In this document: positions 20,939 to 33,400 of the stretch, piece by piece
How positions within the stretch are numbered: position 1 is the stretch's first letter
How the letters are laid out: each line of letters opens with the position of its first letter
Assembly: GCA_035518095.1 (NCBI GenBank)
Contig: DATIXX010000006.1
Span: 16,413 to 80,412 of the forward strand
From: Burkholderiales bacterium
GTDB lineage: Bacteria; Pseudomonadota; Gammaproteobacteria; Burkholderiales; JAHFRG01
Length of the DNA stretch: 64,000 nt
Direction of reading: 5' to 3'
Program-made: the position numbers and the translations under genes
Notes under the pieces: model-generated
What the model saw: the letters and a program-made list of their open reading frames with translations, nothing else
Database searches by the model: none
Told to the model about the DNA's origin: nothing

Positions 20939-20945
20939 ATTTTTC

Positions 20946-20975
20946 ATTATAACATTTCTCGAAAATAACCCTCAA
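20946..20975 (-). promoter_or_regulatory. Candidate sigma-70 promoter for rpsB
   Basis: On the minus strand TTGAGG and TATAAT are separated by 18 bases. Transcription would start near 20939 and leave a leader of about 165 bases before the rpsB ATG, long enough for autoregulation by S2 as known in E. coli. The motif is seen; its activity is inferred. Confidence 0.5.
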
Positions 20976-21032
20976 CCGCAATGGCATGCCGGTCGATTGC
21001 GGCGCGAGGAATTCGCCGGCGTGGAGCTTAAA

Positions 21033-21061
21033 TTGCCTTATCGTGCGCGTTCCACTATTCT
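21033..21061 (+). promoter_or_regulatory. Candidate sigma-70 promoter for map
   Basis: TTGCCT and TATTCT are separated by 17 bases, placing the start of transcription about 20 bases before the map ATG at 21087. It argues against the longer map reading frame that begins at 20997. Confidence 0.35.
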
Positions 21062-21086
21062 TAAACTTTTTCGGCAGACGGCACTC

Positions 21087-21881
21087 ATGGCGATCAGTAT
21101 CAAATCCCAAGACGAAGTCGAGAAGATGCGTGTTGCGGGACGCCTCGCCGGCGAGGTCCTAGATTACATCACTCCGTTCGTTAAGCCGGGAATTACCACT
21201 GGCGAACTGGACCAACTGTGCCACGATTATATGGTCAGTGTTCAACACACCGTACCCGCTCCGTTGAACTACGCGCCGCCCGGTTACGCGCCATATCCGT
21301 GCTCCATCTGTACCTCGGTAAACCACGTAGTCTGCCATGGTGTTCCGGGCGACAAAAAACTGAAACCTGGAGATATTCTTAATATTGATATCACTGTTAT
21401 CAAAGACGGCTATCACGGGGATACCAGTCGCATGTTCTGCGTGGGCGAGCCTTCGATCCAGGCCAAAAGACTTTGCGACGTCACGTATCAGTGCATGTGG
21501 TTGGGAATTGAAACTGTCAAACCCGGCGCGCAGTTGGGGGACGTCGGCTACGCCATCCAATTTCACGCAGAGAGCTTTGGCTACAGCGTCGTGCGCGAAT
21601 TCTGCGGACACGGCATAGGCCGGAACTTTCACGAAGAACCGCAGGTTCTGCACTACGGCAGACCGGGAACGGGTCTGACGCTGGTGCCCGGCATGACCTT
21701 CACAATCGAGCCGATGATCAATGCCGGAAAACCCGACATCCGCCAGCTTAAAGACGGATGGACAATTGTTACCAAGGATCACAGTCTCTCTGCGCAATGG
21801 GAACACACGGTATTGGTGACTGAAACCGGCTATGAGGTGCTAACCTTATCGGAGGGCGCGCCCGCAACTCCGGCGCATTAA
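21087..21881 (+). CDS. map: Methionine aminopeptidase, type I
   Basis: Removes the initiator methionine from nascent proteins; metal-dependent pita-bread fold. Metal and substrate residues are visible in CHGVPGDKKLKPGDILNIDITV, DGYHGDTSRMF, CGHGIGRNFHEEP and TFTIEPMIN, together with the final WEHTVLVTE. The open frame extends 30 codons upstream to 20997, but the ATG at 21087 gives MAISIKSQDEVEKMR, the usual start, and 264 residues. It is divergent from rpsB, a common arrangement, and is followed 6 bases later by glnD. Confidence 0.97.
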   Translation: MAISIKSQDEVEKMRVAGRLAGEVLDYITPFVKPGITTGELDQLCHDYMVSVQHTVPAPLNYAPPGYAPYPCSICTSVNHVVCHGVPGDKKLKPGDILNIDITVIKDGYHGDTSRMFCVGEPSIQAKRLCDVTYQCMWLGIETVKPGAQLGDVGYAIQFHAESFGYSVVREFCGHGIGRNFHEEPQVLHYGRPGTGLTLVPGMTFTIEPMINAGKPDIRQLKDGWTIVTKDHSLSAQWEHTVLVTETGYEVLTLSEGAPATPAH

Positions 21882-21887
21882 TTGCGC

Positions 21888-24482
21888 ATGCTTTCCTCGA
21901 CCTCACTCTCCGCACGTGTGCAAACCGAAATCACGCTTACCCAGTGGAAACAGCTGCTTCAGGAACGCCGTTCGGCTTTGCAAAGCGAGTATCAGAAACG
22001 TCCCTCTCCACAGCGCCTGCTTGATTCCCACCGCCGGCTGATTGACGAAATCCTGCAAAATATCTGCCGGGTCTTGGATTTGCCTAAGACCCTTTCGTTG
22101 CTTGCAGTGGGCGGTTACGGGCGCAGGCAGCTTTTCCCTTATTCGGATATCGATCTTTTGGTTCTGCTCAGCAAAGATGCGGATCTTATCCTGCGCGAGC
22201 AATTGGAGAGATTCATCAGTCTGCTTTGGGATATTGGCTTGGAAGTAGGCCACAGCGTGCGCACCATCGAAGAATGCCAGGAGCAAGCGCGCAAAGACGT
22301 TACCGTGCAGACCACGTTGATGGAAGCGCGGTTGCTTTTCGGCAGTCCCAGTTTATTCGAGAAGTTTTCCCGGGCAATGCTAGCAACAATGGACAGATTT
22401 GCTTTTTTCCAGGCCAAACAACTGGAACAAGACCAGCGCCACGCGCGCTTTTACGATACAGCAAACAACTTGGAACCCAACTTGAAAGAAAGCCCGGGCG
22501 GATTGCGCGATTTGCAGAACATTTTATGGATCAGCCAAGCTTGCGGTCTGGGCACCTCCTGGCAAGCTCTGGCCAAACACGCGCTGGTTACCCGACACGA
22601 AGCGCGCCAGATCAAAAGTCACGAATTGTTCCTGCAAGACTTGCGGATCCGGCTGCATTATATTGCCGGCCGCAGGGAAGACCGTCTGCTGTTCGACCAT
22701 CAGGGTACGCTGGCCCAGCAACTTGGATTGAGGGACACGGGAAACCACCGCGCCAGCGAAATTCTGATGCAACGTTACTATCGCACCGCCAAGTCGGTCA
22801 ATCAGCTTAATACCATTTTGCTGCAAAATCTGCGCGCTCGACTTGCGCCCGCTGTTTCCGTCTCTGCGTTGCCGCTGAACGAGCGCTTCCAGCAGCGCGG
22901 CGAATTGTTGGAAGCTCGTGCCGAAGATCTATTCGAGCGGCAGCCGTCGGCGATCCTAGAAAGTTTCGTGCTGCTGCAGGAACACCCGGAATTAAAGGAC
23001 ATGAGCGCCGCCACCCTGCGGGCACTGTGGCGCGCCAGAACAAAAGTTAATCAGGCTTTTCGTCGTGATCCGAGAAACCGCGCGCTTTTCATGAGTATAT
23101 TGCGCCAACCATCCGGCATTACCCGCGAACTGCGCAGGATGAACCGTTACGGGATACTCGGGCGTTACCTCCCGGCATTTGGCCGAGTCGTAGGCCAAAT
23201 GCAGCACGATTTATACCATGTGTACACTGTGGATGAACATATTTTGAAGGTGGTGCGCAATCTGCGGCGCTTCACTATGGCCGAATTCGCACATGAATAT
23301 CCTTTGTGCAGCCGCCTGATGAGTGAATTCCCGAGGCAGGAAGTGCTGATTCTCGCAGGCTTGTTTCACGATATTGCCAAGGGCCGCGGTGGTGACCATT
23401 CGCATCTCGGCAGTGTTGACGCGAAGCTTTTTTGCAAGCAGCACGGATTAACGGCTGAAGACGGCGATCTGGTGGCATGGTTGGTGGAAAATCACCTGGT
23501 CATGTCGTCCACGGCGCAAAAAAAAGATTTGTCGGACCCCGAAGTGGTTTCCGCGTTTGCCTCACACGTCGCAAGCGAGCGCCGACTTACTGCGCTGTAT
23601 TTGCTCACGGTGGCAGACATACGCGGCACCAGTCCCCACGTATGGAACGCCTGGAAAGCCAAACTCTTGGAAGACCTGTACTGGGCCGCGCGCCGGCAGA
23701 TGAGCGGAGACATCGCTACGCACGACGTACATTTACAGTCGCGCCAGACTAAAGCGCTCGAAATCATCCGCCTTTATGCGCTGGGCGAACATGCGCATGA
23801 AGCGTTGTGGTCGGAGCTCGATACCGCTTATTTCTTGCACCACGACGCCCAGGAAATCGCCTGGCATACCCGGCAACTCTGGGCCAAGGTGCGCACGCCG
23901 GCACCGGTTGTTAAAGCCAGGCTCTCGGCCATCGGCGAAGGCTTGCAGGTATTGATTTATACGCCCGATCAGAAAGGATTATTCGCTCGTATTTGCGGTT
24001 TTTTCGAGCGCATCAATTACAATATTGTGGAAGCTAAAATCCATACTACGCGGCACAACTATGCGCTCGATAGCTTTTTGGTGCTCGATCCGGCGAATAA
24101 AACCGGTCATTACCGTGACCTGATTGGATTCGTTGAGAACGAGCTCGCGCGCCGCATCGCGATACAGGCCCCGCTGGAGCCACCGCTCAAAGGCCGCTTG
24201 AGCAGGCACGTGAAGCATTTTCCGATTGCCCCAGAGGTCAGCATCAGGCAGGACGAAAGAGGCGCCTACTATGTGATGTCGGTCACGGCGGGGGACCGTC
24301 CGGGCCTGCTGTACAGCATCGCTCTCGTTCTCGTAAATTACAGCGTCGTCGTTCACAGTGCGAAAATCAATACGCTGGGCGAGCGCGCCGAGGACGTATT
24401 TCTAATCAGTGGAGACGTGCTCGCGGATCCCAAAGCCGTTGTGCGCCTGGAAGGTGAGATGCTGGATGCACTCGCCGCCTAG
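21888..24482 (+). CDS. glnD: Bifunctional uridylyltransferase/uridylyl-removing enzyme
   Basis: Primary nitrogen sensor: uridylylates PII at low glutamine and removes UMP at high glutamine. The N-terminal nucleotidyltransferase motif AVGGYGRRQLFPYSDIDLLV is near residue 70. A GlnE-like linker follows, then an HD hydrolase domain with LAGLFHDIAKGRGGDHS near residue 490, and two C-terminal ACT domains (about residues 690-770 and 795-864, the second starting VTAGDRPGLLYSIA). At 864 residues it is normal. A TTG at 21882 is in frame two codons earlier; I prefer the ATG at 21888. It probably shares the map transcript. Confidence 0.97.
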   Translation: MLSSTSLSARVQTEITLTQWKQLLQERRSALQSEYQKRPSPQRLLDSHRRLIDEILQNICRVLDLPKTLSLLAVGGYGRRQLFPYSDIDLLVLLSKDADLILREQLERFISLLWDIGLEVGHSVRTIEECQEQARKDVTVQTTLMEARLLFGSPSLFEKFSRAMLATMDRFAFFQAKQLEQDQRHARFYDTANNLEPNLKESPGGLRDLQNILWISQACGLGTSWQALAKHALVTRHEARQIKSHELFLQDLRIRLHYIAGRREDRLLFDHQGTLAQQLGLRDTGNHRASEILMQRYYRTAKSVNQLNTILLQNLRARLAPAVSVSALPLNERFQQRGELLEARAEDLFERQPSAILESFVLLQEHPELKDMSAATLRALWRARTKVNQAFRRDPRNRALFMSILRQPSGITRELRRMNRYGILGRYLPAFGRVVGQMQHDLYHVYTVDEHILKVVRNLRRFTMAEFAHEYPLCSRLMSEFPRQEVLILAGLFHDIAKGRGGDHSHLGSVDAKLFCKQHGLTAEDGDLVAWLVENHLVMSSTAQKKDLSDPEVVSAFASHVASERRLTALYLLTVADIRGTSPHVWNAWKAKLLEDLYWAARRQMSGDIATHDVHLQSRQTKALEIIRLYALGEHAHEALWSELDTAYFLHHDAQEIAWHTRQLWAKVRTPAPVVKARLSAIGEGLQVLIYTPDQKGLFARICGFFERINYNIVEAKIHTTRHNYALDSFLVLDPANKTGHYRDLIGFVENELARRIAIQAPLEPPLKGRLSRHVKHFPIAPEVSIRQDERGAYYVMSVTAGDRPGLLYSIALVLVNYSVVVHSAKINTLGERAEDVFLISGDVLADPKAVVRLEGEMLDALAA

Positions 24483-24489
24483 AAAGTCG

Positions 24490-25023
24490 CTACTCGTCCT
24501 GATCAAGCTGGCCGGGAAATAGCACTTCGTTGTAACCAAAGTTGCGCATGTCGCGAATACGCATCGGATACAGTATTCCCTGGACGTGATCGCATTCATG
24601 CTGTACCACCCGCGCATGAAATCCATTTACGGTGCGCTCGATGGTCTTGCCATACTGATCGCAGCCTTGATAGCGCAAGCGCTTGTAACGTGGCACCAGG
24701 CCGCGCATGCCGGGGATGCTGAGGCAGCCTTCCCATTCCTCTTCCATTTCCTGGCCTAATGGCTCGATCTTGGGGTTGACGAGTACGGTATACGGCACTT
24801 CCTCGGCGTCCGGATACCTCGGGTTGCGCGTTACCCCGAAGATCACAACCTGCAGGCCAATACCGATCTGCGGCGCGGCAAGTCCGGCGCCGTTCAGGGC
24901 GTCCATGGTATGCCGCATGTCCTGAATTAATTCCTGCAATTGCGGCGTGTCAAACGCCGTAACCGGTTTCGAAACTTCAAACAGGCGCGGGTCGCCCATT
25001 TTCAATACTGTTTTAACCGCCAT
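24490..25023 (-). CDS. def: Peptide deformylase
   Basis: Iron-type metallohydrolase that removes the N-formyl group from nascent proteins. The three family motifs are visible: [10 protein letters not shown] near residue 45, [11 protein letters not shown] near residue 100 and [12 protein letters not shown] near residue 142, with the metal-binding cysteine and two histidines. An in-frame TTG at 25032 exists; the ATG at 25023 is preferred and overlaps the end of the mtnP-like gene by 11 bases. It is 177 residues. The gene is not beside fmt, its common partner, but ends a salvage operon. Confidence 0.96.
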   Translation of the reverse strand: MAVKTVLKMGDPRLFEVSKPVTAFDTPQLQELIQDMRHTMDALNGAGLAAPQIGIGLQVVIFGVTRNPRYPDAEEVPYTVLVNPKIEPLGQEMEEEWEGCLSIPGMRGLVPRYKRLRYQGCDQYGKTIERTVNGFHARVVQHECDHVQGILYPMRIRDMRNFGYNEVLFPGQLDQDE

Positions 25024-25759
25024 CGTGCTCAATCAATTTCTCAAGTATGATTTTTACCCGATCCAACGATTCCTGCATGGTAGCTTCCAGGTTTTCGAAT
25101 TGGATCTCGCGCTCGCTTGTACCCTTCCCTGCCGCATAATTCGCCACCACTGCGACCGTGGCATAGCACATCTCCAGTTCCTTGGCAAGCGCCGCCTCCG
25201 GCATGCCGGTCATGCCCACCATGTCCGCGCCGTCCCTTTCAAGACGGCTGATTTCAGCCGCGCTTTCCAGACGCGGGCCCTGAGTAGCACCGTACACGCC
25301 GCCCCTTACAGTTTTTTGTTTGGCGGCTTCTGCCGCCGTTATTATTAGTTGGCGCAGCTTTTCGCAATAAGGCCACGTGAAATCAATGTGTGTGACCGGT
25401 TTTTCAGTGCTGTCAAAGAAAGTCGATTGGCGTCCATGCGTGTAATCAATGATCTGGTCAGGTATCGCAATAGTGCCCGGCGTCAAATCTGGGCGTATAC
25501 CGCCGACCGAAGCTACCGACACCACGTGAGTAACGTGTTGCGTATGCAGCGCCCAGATATTAGCGCGGTAATTTACCTGATGCGGCGGTATGGTATGGCC
25601 ATAACCGTGGCGCGCGAGGAAAATTACGTCATACCCTTTGATCTGGCCAAAGGTCAATGCGCCCGAGGCTTCACCGTAAGGCGTGCGAATTATCCTTTGA
25701 TGGGACATTTCCAGATTGGCGAGCTTGGTGAGGCCGGTACCGCCGATTATCGCGAGCAT
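25013..25759 (-). CDS. mtnP: S-methyl-5'-thioadenosine/thioinosine phosphorylase
   Basis: Purine nucleoside phosphorylase of the PNP/MTAP family, releasing methylthioribose-1-phosphate from methylthio-nucleosides. The N-terminal phosphate motif is [33 protein letters not shown] is the characteristic block, with [12 protein letters not shown] and [19 protein letters not shown] further on. It is 248 residues from the ATG at 25759. Proteobacterial members lacking the full methionine salvage pathway often prefer methylthioinosine, and the adjacent hypoxanthine phosphoribosyltransferase gene fits that use, since the released base would be hypoxanthine. Substrate preference is inference. Confidence 0.9.
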   Translation of the reverse strand: MLAIIGGTGLTKLANLEMSHQRIIRTPYGEASGALTFGQIKGYDVIFLARHGYGHTIPPHQVNYRANIWALHTQHVTHVVSVASVGGIRPDLTPGTIAIPDQIIDYTHGRQSTFFDSTEKPVTHIDFTWPYCEKLRQLIITAAEAAKQKTVRGGVYGATQGPRLESAAEISRLERDGADMVGMTGMPEAALAKELEMCYATVAVVANYAAGKGTSEREIQFENLEATMQESLDRVKIILEKLIEHDGG

Positions 25760-25793
25760 ACGGAGCAAATCCCAGAGGTTTTTCGGAAACGAT

Positions 25794-26339
25794 TTATTTT
25801 AGCGCATAGATCGCGGGCAAATTGCGCCAAGCCCCGTAAACGTCCATGCCGTAACCAAAAACATACCGATTAGGCACGGTCACTCCGACGAAATCCGCGT
25901 GAATCGGTTTGGGTTTCCCGGTATCTTTATCGGCAAGCACCGCGCTAAAAAACGACTTTGCGCCGGCATTCAAAATTCTGTCGCGAATTGCGGCAAGCGT
26001 TTGTCCTTCATCGAGAATATCATCTAGCACCAGTATTGTCCTTCCCTTCACGTTCTCCCGCGGCGCGACCTTCCAGTTAATGTTTCCACCGCGGGTATTG
26101 TCGTCGTAACGCGATACGTGAACGTAGTCGAAATCCATCGGAAAATTGAGCAGCGGTAGCAGATGCCCGGTGAATACCACTGATCCTCCCATCACGCTCA
26201 ATACCAAGGGTTGTTTCTTGGAGAGTTTTGCCGAAATCTCGAGCGCTACGCGCTTTACCGCATTAGACACGACAACGGCGGAACACACCTGTTCCGCCGC
26301 ATCGAGAATATGCTGGGCTTTTCGGTATGTAAGCTTCAC
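25794..26339 (-). CDS. hpt: Hypoxanthine-guanine phosphoribosyltransferase
   Basis: Type I phosphoribosyltransferase that salvages hypoxanthine or guanine to nucleotides. The PRPP-binding motif is ILVLDDILDEGQTLAAI near residue 105. LVLSVMGGSVVFTGHLL near residue 45 and the C-terminal PNRYVFGYGMDVYGAWRNLPAIYAL complete the family pattern. It is 181 residues and starts at a GTG. It lies just upstream of mtnP in the same direction (34 bases), giving a two-step route from methylthio-nucleosides to IMP. Confidence 0.93.
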   Translation of the reverse strand: MKLTYRKAQHILDAAEQVCSAVVVSNAVKRVALEISAKLSKKQPLVLSVMGGSVVFTGHLLPLLNFPMDFDYVHVSRYDDNTRGGNINWKVAPRENVKGRTILVLDDILDEGQTLAAIRDRILNAGAKSFFSAVLADKDTGKPKPIHADFVGVTVPNRYVFGYGMDVYGAWRNLPAIYALK

Positions 26340-26369
26340 GCAAGATACAGCACTAGATAAGCCCGCAAA

Positions 26370-27287
26370 TTATACCCGGCCCGATTTGGGCACGCGACAA
26401 CCCAGCGAAGTAAGATATGAACTGAACTCCTCTCCGACCTCAGGATGTTTTACGGCAAACGCCATGGTGGCCATAAGATAGCCCAGCTTAGAACCGCAAT
26501 CATAGCGTGTGCCGTCGAATTCGTAGGCAAATACTTTTTCCTCCTTGAGCAGCGAGGCAATACCGTCGGTAAGTTGAATTTCTCCGCCTGTGCCGGGTTT
26601 TACTTTGCGCAGATGGTGAAATATTCGCGGGGTCAAGATGTAACGCCCCACCACGCCAAGATTCGACGGCGCTTTGCCGGGTTTGGGTTTTTCCACTACG
26701 CCGGTAATGAGATGAAGCTTTGCTGCCACTAACGACTTGCTCTTAATAATCCCGTAACGCGAGGTGTCCTCACGTGCCACTTTCTGTACGCCCAATATTG
26801 AACGCCGGTGGACATGGTAAATTTTGGCCATCTGCTGAATTGCCGACGGATTGGCGTCAATCAGGTCGTCCGCAAGGATAACCGCGAATGGCTCGTCACC
26901 AATAACATTCGCCGCGCACAGCACGGCATGCCCCAGACCGAGCGCCCTGGGTTGACGCACATAGGTGCAGCTCGCGTGCCTCGGTATGATATTCCTCACG
27001 GATTTGAGCAGCTCCTGCTTGCCTTTGGCCTGCAACTTCGCTTCGATTTCATCAGCCTCGTCAAAATGGTCCTCGATAGCGCGCTTCCCACGGCCGGTAA
27101 TGAACACGAGTTCGGTTATGCCTGCCTGCACCGCTTCCTCAACGGCGTATTGAATTAAGGGCCGGTCGACAATGGGAAGCATTTCTTTCGGGCTCGCCTT
27201 GGTCGCAGGTAAAAAACGGGTGCCCATTCCGGCCACCGGAAATACCGCCTTGCGGATTTGACTCAGGATTTTTTTTCTGGATCCCAA
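26370..27287 (-). CDS. galU: UTP-glucose-1-phosphate uridylyltransferase
   Basis: Makes UDP-glucose for lipopolysaccharide, exopolysaccharide and trehalose synthesis. The nucleotidyltransferase motif [28 protein letters not shown] starts near residue 14. [24 protein letters not shown] and [20 protein letters not shown] are conserved blocks. No ATG fits; the start is most likely the TTG at 27287, one base after the ligA stop, with GGAAAC as ribosome-binding site inside the end of ligA. At 305 residues it is a normal length. Confidence 0.95.
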   Translation of the reverse strand: MGSRKKILSQIRKAVFPVAGMGTRFLPATKASPKEMLPIVDRPLIQYAVEEAVQAGITELVFITGRGKRAIEDHFDEADEIEAKLQAKGKQELLKSVRNIIPRHASCTYVRQPRALGLGHAVLCAANVIGDEPFAVILADDLIDANPSAIQQMAKIYHVHRRSILGVQKVAREDTSRYGIIKSKSLVAAKLHLITGVVEKPKPGKAPSNLGVVGRYILTPRIFHHLRKVKPGTGGEIQLTDGIASLLKEEKVFAYEFDGTRYDCGSKLGYLMATMAFAVKHPEVGEEFSSYLTSLGCRVPKSGRV

Positions 27288-27288
27288 G

Positions 27289-29310
<2,022 letters not shown>

Positions 29311-30390
29311 TCACGAGAACAGCCTTAAGGCGCGGGGGCTGCCGGCGCTGATATTGCGCTGATCCATTGCCGTGTAAACGGCGCTTAATTGTTGACGAAT
29401 TCTTTCTATGCCGGAGTCGTTCAGGGGAATGCGATTATCGTCCACCAGAACCCCGTCCAACGACGCGGCAAATTGCCTGGCGCACGTTAGCATTTTGTCA
29501 AATACGCGCATACCATTGGCCACGCGCGGTACATCCAGCAAAAACGTCACCCCGCGTACTGATATGTTTTTGATTTGCTCGGAAGTGAATGAAACAGGTT
29601 CATGACAGCTCAAGGTAAACAAGCTTTCACCGTGTTCGTCCAGATAATGGAAAGTCGCGTCCTCCTGAAGTCTAAATCCGGCAGCCTCACTCAGGGCGCG
29701 CAGCTTGGTCCCGTGGAACGTCTGCCCGTCCTGAGCAACAACGTTCAGACCAATGGATATGTCCACCTCTGCGCAGAATTTATCGAGGTCCACGGCGTTA
29801 CTCAGGGCGGCCCTGCGCTCGGCAAACTGCACCGCGGCACCGGTATTCTCCGCGAAACCTTGCAGCATGTCGCAAAACAACGCAAGCTGCGACTCATTCA
29901 CGAAACCGGAGCGATCCGCGAGCTGCAGCCCCACTCTGATGCGGATATATCTGGCATCGGCGGTCTCCTCAAGCCTTTCCCAGGTTGAAGTTTTTTCGCG
30001 GAAGCCCAGACAGGTTATCCGCCGTCCAAACTCCAAAAGATATTTTAAAAACGTTTTCACAACCTCCGGCGGAAACGAGTCGGCGCGGCTGATTTCTGCA
30101 ATAAACATTATCTCCGGATCCAGTACCGCGGGCGCTTTGTCAGCCAAGGGCGCGCGTTGCTCAGGCACGGTGTCCTTCGCTTCGATGACGGGTTCCCGCA
30201 ACTGCGGCTCGACTCTGCCATCATCCACGCCGGCGATACCCTGCGGCGACAGCAAAACGTCCTGCATATCGTTCTCGAAAGCCGATTCGGATTTGCGCCG
30301 GTATTTTCGTTCCTGGAACCGATTGAAGAAGTAAGTGGCCGCAACGATCAATATGCCGATTATCAACAGGCTTAGCTGCAGGTCACTCAT
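29311..30390 (-). CDS. zipA: Cell division protein ZipA
   Basis: Membrane anchor for FtsZ at the division site. An N-terminal membrane helix (LLIIGILIVAATYFF, residues 7-21) is followed by a basic segment, a variable linker to about residue 110 and a C-terminal ZipA domain that binds the FtsZ tail (about residues 220-350, including FLLDVPRVANGMRVFDKM). It is 359 residues. The smc-zipA-ligA gene order is well known in proteobacteria and supports the call more than overall similarity would, since the linker is poorly conserved. It starts 10 bases after the smc stop. Confidence 0.88.
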   Translation of the reverse strand: MSDLQLSLLIIGILIVAATYFFNRFQERKYRRKSESAFENDMQDVLLSPQGIAGVDDGRVEPQLREPVIEAKDTVPEQRAPLADKAPAVLDPEIMFIAEISRADSFPPEVVKTFLKYLLEFGRRITCLGFREKTSTWERLEETADARYIRIRVGLQLADRSGFVNESQLALFCDMLQGFAENTGAAVQFAERRAALSNAVDLDKFCAEVDISIGLNVVAQDGQTFHGTKLRALSEAAGFRLQEDATFHYLDEHGESLFTLSCHEPVSFTSEQIKNISVRGVTFLLDVPRVANGMRVFDKMLTCARQFAASLDGVLVDDNRIPLNDSGIERIRQQLSAVYTAMDQRNISAGSPRALRLFS

Positions 30391-30400
30391 AACCTGAACC

Positions 30401-33400
30401 TCAGGCGACTGCCTCGTCCCGCAGTTTCATGGCTTGTTCAATATCCACTGCGACGACCCGTGACACGCCCAACTCCTGCATGGTAATGCCAATCAGCTGA
30501 TGGGCAATTTCCATGGTAATTTTATTATGGCTAATAAATATGAACTGAGTCTGCTCAGACATCTTTCGCAGCAGCTTGCAAAAACTCTCGGTGTTAGAGT
30601 CGTCGAGCGGCGCATCAACCTCGTCCAGCATGCAAAACGGGGCCGGGTTAAGCTGAAACAGCGAAAATATCAAAGCTAAAGCAGCAAGTGCTTTTTCCCC
30701 ACCCGACAGTAAATGAATCGTGGAATTCTTCTTTCCCGGCGGCTGGGCTATTACTTGCACTCCGCTATCGAGTACTTCTTCGCCGCTTAGAACCAGCCGT
30801 GCGTTTCCGCCGCCAAATAGCATCGGAAACATTTCCTCCAGATGCCGGTTGATGGCGTCGAACGTTTCTAACAGCCGAGCTCGGGTTTCGCGGTCTATGC
30901 GGCGAATCGCATCTTCCAGCGTCCCAACCGCGTCCTCAAGGTCCTTGGCCTGGCTGTCGATATAAGCTTTGCGCTCGGTGGCGCTTTGTAGTTCCTCAAG
31001 TGCGGCCAGATTGACTGCGCCCAAAGCAGTAATTTCCTGCTCAAGGCGCGCAATTTCTGCTTGCAGCAAACCGGCTCGTGTACCTTTCTGCATCAGAGCA
31101 CTTAATTCGTCCTCGTTGGCGCCTCGAAGCTGCTCGTTGTATTGCTCCTCATTGAGGCGGGCTTCCTGCTCCTTGAGGCGCAGGTCATTAATCCGGCCGC
31201 GTAACGGCTCAAGCCTGGCCCCCGCTGCAAGGCGTTCTTCGTCGCTTCGCTGCAAATCAGCGGTTGCTGCCTCAACTGCGTCTCGTGCTGCAGTTAACGC
31301 CTGCTCCTTGCCTTCCCTTGCGTGTAGCACGTCCTGAAGCTCTTCCCGCACCGGATTCTCATCAAAGCGACGGATCTCAGACTGAACGTCTTGCAAATTC
31401 GCCTGCAACCCGCCTTCTTGTTCATCTATTGCTTTAATTGAATTGTATATCTCATTCATTTTAAACGTCAATGTATTTTTATTGAATTGGGCTTCTTGGG
31501 CCGCTCGCTGGGCAATTTCAAATTTTGCACGTTGGTCGTTCAGATTGCGTTCCGCGTCCAAACGCTGCTGATCGGCTGCTAGCAGTTGCGCTTCAAGATC
31601 CGCAATTCGTTTACCATACAGGCCAAGGTTATTTTCGGCATTTTGCCGCTGGTGGGTTTCACTTTCTTGTTGTTCTCGGATTTCCTCAAGTTCACGGGCA
31701 ATCTGTTCGCCGCGGTGCCGGACTTGCTCCGAACTTTGCGTCAGCTTCAGCGTTTCAAGCTGGATTTCGTGTTGTTCTCTCTGAATTGCCTCCACCGTAC
31801 TGGTCAACGAGGCTATTTCAGCTTGCATTTCCCCCAATTTCTGATGCGCCAAATTAAGCTCGGCGTTGCTCTTCTCCAATGCGACACGGCGGTGTCTAAT
31901 TTCGTCTTCAAGCTGTTCGATTTCTCGGCCACGGGCCAGCACGCCGTGCCCGTCTGAGTCTGGCGCATGAAACGATACGCTAAAGCGAGTAAATACATGG
32001 CCGTTACGGCTCACCAACATTGCGCCCTGCGGTAACCGCTCACGTAATGTCAGCGGCCGGCTTTCCACAACGTAAACATGGCGCAGCCAGTCTTCAAGCA
32101 GCGCTTGTATGCGGCTGTCGTTGCAGCTTACCAGGCTCGATAACGGCCGCAAGTCCGCCAGGGCTCTGTCTTGCTCGGAAGCCGTTCTTTCTTGGAGCGT
32201 GAATACCGTAAGCTTTACCGGGGGCGCGTCTTCAATCAAATAATGCAAATTGATTTCAGGCCCCACCGCCACCGCGTTAAGGCGCTCGCGCAATACACTT
32301 TCCAGCGCAGTTTCCCAACCGACTTCAATGTGAATTTCCTGCCACAGCCTCGGGCAATCTTCAAGATTGTGTTTGGCAAACCAGGGTCGCAGTTTGCCGT
32401 CATCTAGGACGCCGTCCTGCAACTTCTTGAGTGTATCCAACCTCGCAATTATTGCAGCAAGAGCCTGCTCCTGCGTTTGCAGTTCGGTCCTGCGGGCATC
32501 CCTTAGTTGCTCCAATCCAGGCAGTTGATGCTGCCGGGAGTCAAGCTTTTGCCGGTTTTCGGCCAAGACAGACGCTTTGAGCGCGAGTTGATTCTGCAGG
32601 CTTTGCAATTCGGCACTCTCAGGTTCCGGCAAGCCATTCCGCTCGCTCGCCAGCCTCTCATGACGTACCTGCAATTGTTCAAGCATCTTCCGTGCATGCT
32701 CACGATGTGTGTCCTGTATTTGAGCCGCTTGCCGCACTTGAGTAAGCTCCCGCTGCAATTCGCCCGTGCGGTCCTGGCGAGTGCGGAAATCCTGCTCAGC
32801 GGCGGGCAGCGATTCAGCTTGTATTGCCGCATTACGCTGCGTTTCCTCGATTTGCCGCTGCGCCGCGGCGAGTTCACCGCGTAATTGAGTCAGGGTTTGC
32901 TGAGCGTTGTCGCTGCGTTTCCCAAGTTGAAGCTGCTGATCGCGTAGCGAAGAGCACTGGGATTCCAAGCGCTGCCGGTTCTCGCGGATATTCTGTAGAT
33001 GCTGCTCAATGCGTGCCACTTCGGCATTAGCCGAGTAGAATTCTCCCTGCGCCTGATGCAACGCATCTCCCGCGCTGTAATGGCGCGCTCGCAACCGCTC
33101 TACCGCGTTCTCCGCCTCCCTTAATCTTGCGGTTTCCGCTTCCAGTTCATTGGTAATCTTTTGAATTTCTTTCTCAACCCGTTTCCGATTTGCCGCGGCA
33201 TCCTGTTTCTTTAGCAGCCAATGCAGATTCTGGGTCGTCTGCAGCTTAATTTGTAGATCGCGATGCTGTGAAGCTACGCGTGCTTGCTCTTCTAGGTGCT
33301 GCAGATGTTTTTCCAGTTCCTGTCGAATGTCAGCAACTCTTAATAAATTTTCCCGCGTGTCCTTAAGCCGCAATTCCGTTTCATGCCGCCTTTCCCGGTA

